Assembly: GCF_045984285.3 (NCBI RefSeq) | Contig: NZ_JBJQIK030000014.1 | Span: 57,632 to 121,631 of the forward strand | Length of the DNA: 64,000 nucleotides | Reading direction: 5' to 3' | Source: Rugamonas sp045984285 | GTDB taxonomy: Bacteria > Pseudomonadota > Gammaproteobacteria > Burkholderiales > Burkholderiaceae_D | Part shown: positions 53,028 to 59,369 of the stretch, piece after piece | Layout of the letters: each line of letters begins with the position of its first letter | How positions within the stretch are numbered: the first letter of the stretch is position 1 | Made by a program: the position numbers and the translations under genes | Notes under the pieces: model-generated | Databases searched by the model: none | Told to the model about the DNA's origin: nothing | The model's input: only the letters and a program-made list of their open reading frames with translations

Positions 53028-54673
53028 CATGACTCCTGAATAAGATGGCAGGCCGCATCGAACAGGCCATGCTGCAGCCATTGCTGCAGGTAAGCGCCGA
53101 AGTCGGCATGGGGATCGCAGGCCAGCGCGGCGTCCAGCGCGCCGCCCAGCGCGCCGCCCAGCGTGGCGCCGTCCTGCAGCGCCGACAGGGCCGCGAACGA
53201 TGCCGCCTCCAGCGGGAGCGGCCAGGCCGCTCCCGCCCTCCGGACAATGGCGGCGAAGCTGGCGCCGGCGGGATCATCCGGCAGCAGCAGCTCCGCTTCC
53301 GGACGGTGTGCATGCCAGACAGGCACCACCTGCCAGCAGGAATGGAACAGCTCAACGCCGTGCGCCAGCCGCAGCCGCATGCTGTCCAGCGCCTCCGGCG
53401 CCAGGCCCTGCAACTGCGCCGCCTCCAGCCGCTGCCCACCGCCGGCCGCGCCGCGGCCCAGGGCGCGCTCCAGCCTCGCCATATCGGGAAGGTAGGGATA
53501 CTGGGCGGCAGCAGCGTGGCTGTCCAAAAATTCGGGGAAGTGTCCGCCAAAGTCATCCAGGTTGCCCGACTGCGAAGGCCAGGCGCGGCCATAGGCACGC
53601 GCCAGCGCTGCGAAATACTCTTCGCCCACCAGTTGCTGCAGCACAGGATAGGAAGCTGCCAGCACCTTGGTCCAGCTGGCGCCGAGGTTGCCGCGGTACA
53701 GGGCCAGGCGCTGGCATACCGCCTCCTGTTCGCCCACGAACAGCGGTGCCGCCGCGCCGGCCAGTTCGCGCTCGAACAGCGCGGCCGCCATGCGGCCCTG
53801 GGCTGCCGCCAGCGGAAATGCCGTCGGCCCGGCCAGCACCCGGTCGCCGATGCGCCGTGCGTGTTCCGCTTCGGCCAGCAGCACATCCAGCGGCGGGATA
53901 TCCGTATCCCATTCGATCAGCGTCGGCACGGCGCCGAAACTGCGCACCGCCGAGGCATACAGGTCCCAAACCTTGTCGTCTACCGGCGCACCATGATGGT
54001 CGATCACCGCATCCGGCGCGACGAGGTGGCCGGCCAGATGAATCTCGCCGATGGCGGCCCCGGACAGCGCATGCAGCGCCATGTGCGCATTCTCGCCATG
54101 GTTGCACTGGTTGACGTAGAGGTTGTTCACATCGAGCAGGATGGCGCAGCCGGTACGGCGCGCCAGTTCGGCCAGGAATTCGGCTTCGCTCATGGCATCG
54201 CCGCGAAAGCGCAGGTAGGTGGATACGTTCTCGATCAGGATCCGGCGGCCCAGCACACCCTGCACCTGGTCCACCCGGTCGCAGAACAGCTCCACTGCTT
54301 CGCGCGTCAGTGGCATGGGCAGCAGGTCGTTCAGATGGCGCCCTTCCACCGCGCCCCAGCACAGATGCTCCGAAACGAGGAAGGGCTGGTAGCGTTCCAC
54401 CAGCTCACGCACGCGCTGCAGGTGGCGCGTGGAGAAACCATGGGCGGAGCCCAGCCCCAGGCCAACGCCATGCAGGCTCACGGGATAGTCGCTGCGCAGC
54501 TGCTCCAGCACCTGCGCATCCCTTCCCTGCCCGTTGAACAGGTTCTCGGTATGCACCTCGATCCAGTCCACCGCAGGCCGCCGGTCGAGGAAATCCTGGA
54601 AGTGCGGAGCGCGCAGGCCGACACCGACCGCCATGGCGCGGCGTTCCATTACCCTGGCCGGCACGCTCCGCAT
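53027..54673 (-). CDS. Fused MNIO enzyme (DUF692, BufB) and partner protein (DUF2063, BufC)
   Basis: A 548-residue fusion. Residues ~15-282 form the DUF692 TIM-barrel of multinuclear non-heme iron oxidative enzymes, with all expected ligand motifs: SLHG (His68), SEHLCW (102-103), LIENVS (Glu148), LLDVNNLY (Asp181), EIHLAGH (210-216), DHHGAP (226-227) and LIEWD (Glu254). Residues ~290-548 form a complete DUF2063/BufC protein (RLALYRGNLGASW, LVGEEYFAALARAYG, PYLPDMARLERALG). In studied bufferin operons these are two genes; together they modify precursor cysteines. The stop of the precursor gene is 5 bp upstream. Later in-frame ATGs at 54649 and 54634 are possible starts. Confidence 0.92.
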   Translation of the reverse strand: MRSVPARVMERRAMAVGVGLRAPHFQDFLDRRPAVDWIEVHTENLFNGQGRDAQVLEQLRSDYPVSLHGVGLGLGSAHGFSTRHLQRVRELVERYQPFLVSEHLCWGAVEGRHLNDLLPMPLTREAVELFCDRVDQVQGVLGRRILIENVSTYLRFRGDAMSEAEFLAELARRTGCAILLDVNNLYVNQCNHGENAHMALHALSGAAIGEIHLAGHLVAPDAVIDHHGAPVDDKVWDLYASAVRSFGAVPTLIEWDTDIPPLDVLLAEAEHARRIGDRVLAGPTAFPLAAAQGRMAAALFERELAGAAAPLFVGEQEAVCQRLALYRGNLGASWTKVLAASYPVLQQLVGEEYFAALARAYGRAWPSQSGNLDDFGGHFPEFLDSHAAAAQYPYLPDMARLERALGRGAAGGGQRLEAAQLQGLAPEALDSMRLRLAHGVELFHSCWQVVPVWHAHRPEAELLLPDDPAGASFAAIVRRAGAAWPLPLEAASFAALSALQDGATLGGALGGALDAALACDPHADFGAYLQQWLQHGLFDAACHLIQES

Positions 54674-54678
54674 GATGC

Positions 54679-54939
54679 TTACTTCGGCGCGGCCATCTTG
54701 CCGCCCATCTTTTCGCACGTGCCCTTGGCCACGTACTTCCATTCGGTCGGATCGTTGTCCTTCTTCGACTGGCCTGCGCAGGAATGCGCGCCGGTGGTGC
54801 TGGCGCAGTCGTTCTGGCCGGCCTTGGCAACGCCGAAGCATTTCTCCTTTGCCTTGTCATCGGCCGCGTGGGCGCTGGACATACCGAGGGTACAGGCGGC
54901 TACCAGGGCAGAAGCCAGCAGTGCGTGACGCTTTTCCAT
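54679..54939 (-). CDS. DUF2282 bufferin-like precursor peptide (BufA-type)
   Basis: An 86-residue secreted precursor. A Sec signal peptide (residues 1-25, ending SSAHA) is followed by a mature part with exactly four cysteines at 34, 45, 54 and 75 in the family motifs KCFGVAKAGQNDCA, HSCAG and GTCEKMGGK. In Caulobacter bufferins, MNIO enzymes convert such cysteines into copper-binding heterocycles before export. It is followed immediately by the modifying enzyme and preceded by an ECF-type promoter. RBS AAAGGAG at 54949-54955. Copper as the ligand here is inference from the family. Confidence 0.93.
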   Translation of the reverse strand: MEKRHALLASALVAACTLGMSSAHAADDKAKEKCFGVAKAGQNDCASTTGAHSCAGQSKKDNDPTEWKYVAKGTCEKMGGKMAAPK

Positions 54940-54998
54940 TGTGATTCTCCTTTAGTTCGTCGTAGTGTGGACGCCGGACATTCGAACCGGCTGAGGCA

Positions 54999-55027
54999 TA
55001 GTCGCCGCAGGCGCCGGATTCCTTACA
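54999..55027 (-). promoter_or_regulatory. ECF-type promoter of the bufferin operon
   Basis: Minus strand TGTAAG (55022-55027), 17 bp, CGACTA (54999-55004). The -35 element overlaps the GTG-TAA end of the upstream sigma gene. The same two hexamers at the same spacing occur at 55642-55670. Confidence 0.75.
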
Positions 55028-55613
55028 CACGCCGCATGCCGAACCAGTTCAGGTCCAGGCATTCGCGCAGTCGTATGCGCGCGCGGTACAAAATGACCCA
55101 GGCGTTGGAGGCGGTGCAGCCCAGCGCCGCGCAGATTTCTTCGGTATCCATTTCCAGCCATTCGCGCATCAGGAATACGCGTGCGGTCTGTTCCGGCAGG
55201 CGCTCCAGGCAAAGCTCCAGCACGCGGAAGAAATCCTTCTGTTCCAGCGCAGCATCCGGATCGCCCCAGTTGCGGGGCGCATCATAGGTGTGGCCGTCGG
55301 CCCGGAACAGGGCGTCGATCACATCGTCCTCGGCCTGTTCGCCTTCGCCGTCGAAACGGCGCTCGCGCGTAGCCTTGCGCAGCACGTCCACGATCTTGTG
55401 CTTCAGGATCCCCGTTACATAGGTGCGCAGCGAAGACTGGCCGGCGAAGCGTTCCGGCTTTTCCAGCACGGCGAGCAGCGCATCCTGCACCGCATCCTCC
55501 GCCAGGCCGTTGTCGCGCAGCTGCAGCAGAGCGAAGCGCAGCAGCATGGGCCGCATGGATTCCAGCTGGCGGTGCAAGGTGGGCGTAATGGGGGGCAGGT
55601 CCAGCGCAGTCAA
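55023..55613 (-). CDS. ECF sigma factor, bufferin-proximal (paralogue 1)
   Basis: An ECF sigma-70 factor of ~196 residues. Region 2 (LLRFALLQLRDNGLAEDAVQD, SSLRTYVTGILKHKIVDVLR) and region 4 (LPEQTARVFLMREWLEMD, CTASNAWVILYRARIRLREC) are clear. A TTG at 55613 with GGAG 6 nt upstream is taken as start because the promoter at 55642-55670 would begin transcription near 55635; an in-frame GTG at 55637 (204 residues) lies at or before that point. It lies between the anti-sigma and bufA genes and probably recognises TGTAAG-N17-CGACTA, which precedes both itself and bufA. Confidence 0.9.
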   Translation of the reverse strand: MTALDLPPITPTLHRQLESMRPMLLRFALLQLRDNGLAEDAVQDALLAVLEKPERFAGQSSLRTYVTGILKHKIVDVLRKATRERRFDGEGEQAEDDVIDALFRADGHTYDAPRNWGDPDAALEQKDFFRVLELCLERLPEQTARVFLMREWLEMDTEEICAALGCTASNAWVILYRARIRLRECLDLNWFGMRRV

Positions 55614-55641
55614 ATAGGGCTCCGTCAGGGTAGGCACGCTT

Positions 55642-55670
55642 TAGTCGGCGTTCCCCCCTTCGGCCTTACA
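55642..55670 (-). promoter_or_regulatory. ECF-type promoter of the proximal sigma gene
   Basis: Minus strand TGTAAG (55665-55670), 17 bp, CGACTA (55642-55647), identical in both hexamers and spacing to the bufferin promoter. It lies in the 56-bp gap after the anti-sigma gene, which indicates autoregulation. Confidence 0.75.
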
Positions 55671-55693
55671 GCTTCTTTTTGCTGGATCGTCAG

Positions 55694-55900
55694 CTAGTCC
55701 TTGCGGTCATCGGCATCCAGCGGCACTTCAAAACGCTGCATCGCCTTGCGCAGCAGGCCCATTTGCCCGTTGAAGCGGTCGCAGGCGCGGCATACCAGAA
55801 GGTGCATCTGGACCCGTGAACGCTCGGTCAGCGTGAGGTTGCGGTCCAGTCCTTCCGAAACCAGGCGGTGAACTTCCTTGCAGGTCGGTTTCCGTATCAT
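55694..55900 (-). CDS. Small zinc-finger anti-sigma factor
   Basis: A 68-residue protein of the zf-HC2/ZAS type with Cys7, His11 and the HLLVCRACD motif (His33, Cys37, Cys40), enough to bind one zinc ion. It has no membrane segment, so it would be a soluble, redox- or metal-sensitive inhibitor of an ECF sigma factor. The start is 4 bp after the stop of the upstream sigma gene, and the second sigma gene follows 56 bp downstream; which sigma it binds is unknown. Confidence 0.82.
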   Translation of the reverse strand: MIRKPTCKEVHRLVSEGLDRNLTLTERSRVQMHLLVCRACDRFNGQMGLLRKAMQRFEVPLDADDRKD

Positions 55901-55904
55901 CGCC

Positions 55905-56501
55905 TCAAGCCCTTTCGTGATTGCCGTCCGGCTGCAGGCCGAACCAGTTCAGATCGAGACACTCCCGCAACCGCAGGCGCGCGCGATATAGCATTACCCA
56001 GGCATTAGACGCGGAACAGCCAAGTTCCTTACAGATTTCGCTGGTTTCCAGTTCCAGCCACTCGCGCATGAGGAACATGCGGGCCGTGTTGCGCGGCAGT
56101 TTTTCGAGGCAGAGCTCCATGATGCTGAAGAATTCCTTGCGCTCCAGCGCCGCATCGGGATCGCCCCAATCGCGCGGCATATCCCAGGTGTGGCCGTCCG
56201 GCTGGAACAGGGCATCGATGATTTCCTCGCCCTCCTCATCGAACACCTCCACCCGCACCTCGCGCGCAGTGCTGCGCAGGATATCGATGATCTTGTGCTT
56301 CATGATGCCGGTGACATAGGTGCGCAGCGAGGCCTGCCCCGCGAAACGGTCCGGCTTTTCCAGCACCGCGAGCAGGGCTTCCTGCACCGCATCCTCGGCC
56401 AGCGCCTCATTACGCAGCTGCAGGACTGCAAAGCGCAGCAAGGCAGGCCGCATGCCCTGCAGCTGCTGGTGCAGCGTGGATGTTGCCGACTGAGTCAGCA
56501 T
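55905..56501 (-). CDS. ECF sigma factor, distal (paralogue 2)
   Basis: A 198-residue ECF sigma factor, by eye about two thirds identical to the proximal one across region 2 and region 4 (both share RFAGQ-SLRTYVTGI-KHKI, GDPDAALE and RECLDLNWFG). They differ most in the linker between the regions and at both ends. The start at ATG 56501 follows GGGAG; longer readings upstream would overlap the divergent yifB gene. Co-transcribed with the small anti-sigma gene. No TGTAAG-N17-CGACTA element precedes it. Confidence 0.9.
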   Translation of the reverse strand: MLTQSATSTLHQQLQGMRPALLRFAVLQLRNEALAEDAVQEALLAVLEKPDRFAGQASLRTYVTGIMKHKIIDILRSTAREVRVEVFDEEGEEIIDALFQPDGHTWDMPRDWGDPDAALERKEFFSIMELCLEKLPRNTARMFLMREWLELETSEICKELGCSASNAWVMLYRARLRLRECLDLNWFGLQPDGNHERA

Positions 56502-56615
56502 GATGCGCTCCCGTAACACGACAGCACATGCTATCACGGCCGGTTTGTGGCGGCGCAAGGCCGGCCGCCGCGGATTGGCTACGATGCCACAGTTATTGCC
56601 GTGCGGAGGACCGAG

Positions 56616-58133
56616 ATGAGCCTTGCCGTCGTGAGAAGCCGCGCCCTGGCGGGGATGGAAGCGCCAGAAGTGAATGTCGAGGTGCACCTGGCGAACGGCC
56701 TGCCTGCATTCCACATCGTCGGCCTCGCCGATACCGAGGTCAAGGAAGCGCGCGACCGCGTGAGGGCCGCGATCCACAATGCGGGCTATGAGATGCCGGC
56801 GCACCGCATCACCGTCAGCCTGGCGCCGGCCGACCTGCCCAAGGAATCCGGCCGCTTCGACCTGCCGATTGCGCTCGGCATCCTGGCCGCCTCGCAGCAG
56901 ATACCGGCCGGCACGCTGGACCGGTACGAGTTTGCAGGAGAGCTGTCGCTGACCGGCGAACTGCGCCCGATTCGCGGCGCGCTGGCCATGACCTTCGCCA
57001 TGCGCCGCGCCAGTGGTCCCGGCGGCCGTGCCTTCATCCTGCCTGCCGGGAATGCCGACGAAGCAGCGCTGGTCAGCGACGCCTGCATCTATCCCGCCGC
57101 GACGCTGCTCGACGTCTGCCGCCATCTGTGCGCACGGGATGGCGAGGCGCGCCTGCCGCGCCATTTGCCCCAGCCCATGCCCGGCCCGGCGGGCAGCGCC
57201 GACTTTGCCGATGTGAAGGGCCAGCAGACCGTCAAGCGTGCGCTGGAAGTCGCGGCCGCCGGCCTGCACTCGGTACTGCTGGTCGGTCCGCCGGGTGCGG
57301 GCAAGACCATGCTGGCGTCGCGTTTTGGAGGACTGCTGCCAGCAATGTCCGATGACGAAGCACTGGAAGCGGCTGCCGTGCAGTCGCTGACGGGCGGCTT
57401 CGACATCGGCGACTGGAAGATGCGCCCTTTCCGCGCGCCCCACCACACCTCGTCCGGCGCCGCACTGGTGGGCGGCGGCAGCGTGCCGCGGCCCGGCGAG
57501 ATCTCGCTGGCCCATCACGGCGTGCTGTTCCTCGATGAGCTGCCGGAGTTCGACCGCCGCGTGCTGGAAGTGCTGCGTGAGCCGCTGGAATCGGGCCGCG
57601 TGACGATTTCACGCGCCGCGCGCCAGGCCGAGTTCCCGGCCCGCTTCCAGCTGATCGCCGCGATGAATCCCTGTCCCTGCGGGTACCATGGCCACCCTTC
57701 CGGCCAGTGCCGCTGCCCGCCCGACATGATCGACCGCTATCAGGGCCGCATCTCCGGCCCGCTGCTGGACCGTATCGATATCCAGATCGAAGTCGGCCCG
57801 ATTCCACCGGATACGCTGCAGGCCGATGCCGACGGCGAATCATCGGCGGTGATTGCCGCGCGCGTGCAGGCAGCTTTCGCTCGCCAACTCGCACGCCAGC
57901 GCAAGAGCAACCGCGACCTGAGTACACGCGAGATCGACCGCTACTGCAAGCCTGACCGCCATGGCCTCTCGACCTTGCGCGGGGCTATGCTGAAGTTTCA
58001 CTGGTCGGCGCGCGCCTATCACCGGATCCTGCGCGTCGCCCGCACCATCGCCGACCTGCAAGGCGCCGCAACGATAGGCGAAGCGCATATTTCCGAAGCA
58101 ATCCAGCTGCGCCGCGCCCTGCGCGCGCCCTAG
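56616..58133 (+). CDS. comM: YifB/ComM-family Mg-chelatase-like AAA+ ATPase
   Basis: A 505-residue AAA+ protein. An N-terminal Lon-protease-like domain (about 1-170, LAVVRSRALAGMEAPEVNVEVH) is followed by the Mg-chelatase-type ATPase with Walker A GPPGAGKTML, Walker B GVLFLDELPEF, and a C-terminal domain with CKPDRHGLSTLRG. ComM helicases drive branch migration during natural transformation. The start is set by GGAGGA six bases before the ATG. It is divergent from the distal sigma gene. Confidence 0.93.
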   Translation: MSLAVVRSRALAGMEAPEVNVEVHLANGLPAFHIVGLADTEVKEARDRVRAAIHNAGYEMPAHRITVSLAPADLPKESGRFDLPIALGILAASQQIPAGTLDRYEFAGELSLTGELRPIRGALAMTFAMRRASGPGGRAFILPAGNADEAALVSDACIYPAATLLDVCRHLCARDGEARLPRHLPQPMPGPAGSADFADVKGQQTVKRALEVAAAGLHSVLLVGPPGAGKTMLASRFGGLLPAMSDDEALEAAAVQSLTGGFDIGDWKMRPFRAPHHTSSGAALVGGGSVPRPGEISLAHHGVLFLDELPEFDRRVLEVLREPLESGRVTISRAARQAEFPARFQLIAAMNPCPCGYHGHPSGQCRCPPDMIDRYQGRISGPLLDRIDIQIEVGPIPPDTLQADADGESSAVIAARVQAAFARQLARQRKSNRDLSTREIDRYCKPDRHGLSTLRGAMLKFHWSARAYHRILRVARTIADLQGAATIGEAHISEAIQLRRALRAP

Positions 58134-58232
58134 CGCCGTAGTCCTACAAGCGCACGCTGCCTGAACCTATTGAGTATCCGGCGCATCTTGTTCAGGATGG
58201 AGCTTACCTTTTCATCGCACAAGGAGGCCATG

Positions 58233-58448
58233 ATGGCTGAGCAGAAAACGCCGGATAAAGAAGACACCGACAAGGGCTACGACGAAGCGGCCCATACGCC
58301 GTGGGTAAGCGGAGCGGATACGCCGCGCCCCGCGGAGCAGGGCCAGGATGAAGATGAAGCCGCGCAAAGCGGTCTGGGTAACGCACCGCGCAGCAACGAT
58401 CCCACCGGGCTGCAGGGTCCAGCCGACAATGAAACCGGCGCCGGCTGA
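58233..58448 (+). CDS. Small acidic, disordered protein
   Basis: A 71-residue hydrophilic protein rich in Asp, Glu, Gly, Pro and Ala, without Cys or any membrane segment, so likely unstructured. The start at 58233 is chosen from AAGGAGG at 58221-58227 (5-nt spacing); ATG 58230 is the alternative. No family recognised. It ends flush against the convergent TIM-barrel gene. A stress-type hydrophilin is one possibility, by composition only. Confidence 0.6.
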   Translation: MAEQKTPDKEDTDKGYDEAAHTPWVSGADTPRPAEQGQDEDEAAQSGLGNAPRSNDPTGLQGPADNETGAG

Positions 58449-59369
58449 TCAGCGCCCCTGCCGCGACAGCCACTTGCGGTAGCTGCCGTAGTGGTGCACG
58501 GCGAAACCGAGGAAGGCGGGCGATGGCGCAAAGTCCTGCTGGGCCGCCGCCAGCTCCCGCTCCATATCGGCTTCCCTGAGATGCTCGAAGGAGACCTTTT
58601 TGATCGAATTCGGCATGGTCTCAACGCCCACCCACACCTTGCGGCCGATGGACTGCGCATAGTGCATCTCGTCCATCGCATGGCTGATGATGCCGTCCCC
58701 GCCGGCGGCACGGTCGCGGTAATCCATCAGGGCCACGTAGTCGTACTGGTCCTGCAGGAACTCGCTGACCGGCCTGCGCTCGCCGCGCCATGCGAGCTGG
58801 ATACCATCCAGCCAGAAGGGAATGGCGGGACCGATCAGCAAGGCCTGGCCCGAGCGCCGCTTGGCGGCCATCACCGCTTCGCTCATCTCGATGAAATCCT
58901 TGAGCAGCTGCTCCTTGCGCGTGCCCCACTCTGGCATGATGTGCGGTTCGATATCGAGGTTGGCGCCATCGAAGCGTTCCTCCGGCGCGGACGCGGCATT
59001 GTAGTCGAGCACCCGCTGCACCATGGCCAGTGCGTCGGCGCGGCGTTCCGGCAGCACATAGCGTTCAGTGTTCAGGTAGGCCGATCCCAGCAGCGCATAC
59101 ACCTTGATGCCCTCGCCGTGCAGGCGGCGGACCAGTGTGCGGTAGAGCTGCGGCTGCGTGACGATCAGGTTGCGGCCATCGAAGGCATCGGCATACAGGA
59201 ACAGCGTGGTGATCGATTTCGACCTGAGAAAAGCGATCGGCCCGGCGGCATCTGCTGGCCGCTCCAGCAGCGCATAGGAATCTTCTTCCCACATCCAGAT
59301 TGCGCGCGGCGCCGGCGCCGCTGCCGCGGCAGTGCAGAACAGCAGCAGCGAAAGCAGCAGCGCGCGCAT
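58449..59369 (-). CDS. Secreted TIM-barrel protein, putative glycosidase
   Basis: A 306-residue protein with a signal peptide (residues 1-18, LLLSLLLFCTAAAAA). The body shows a beta/alpha-barrel pattern; FDGANLDIEPH near residue 133 and YDYVALMDYRDRA near 212 are at positions where retaining barrel glycosidases place catalytic acids. It resembles chitinase-like or polysaccharide-hydrolase folds, but no named family was recognised. The start overlaps the stop of the sulfatase-like gene (ATGA), so it should act on the same polymer. Confidence 0.65.
   Translation of the reverse strand: MRALLLSLLLFCTAAAAAPAPRAIWMWEEDSYALLERPADAAGPIAFLRSKSITTLFLYADAFDGRNLIVTQPQLYRTLVRRLHGEGIKVYALLGSAYLNTERYVLPERRADALAMVQRVLDYNAASAPEERFDGANLDIEPHIMPEWGTRKEQLLKDFIEMSEAVMAAKRRSGQALLIGPAIPFWLDGIQLAWRGERRPVSEFLQDQYDYVALMDYRDRAAGGDGIISHAMDEMHYAQSIGRKVWVGVETMPNSIKKVSFEHLREADMERELAAAQQDFAPSPAFLGFAVHHYGSYRKWLSRQGR

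Noticed and set aside
54975..55000. GGTTCGAAT on the minus strand resembling a tRNA T-loop
   Set aside because: The flanking stem does not pair as a 5-bp T-stem and no acceptor or anticodon arm can be built; it lies in the bufferin leader.
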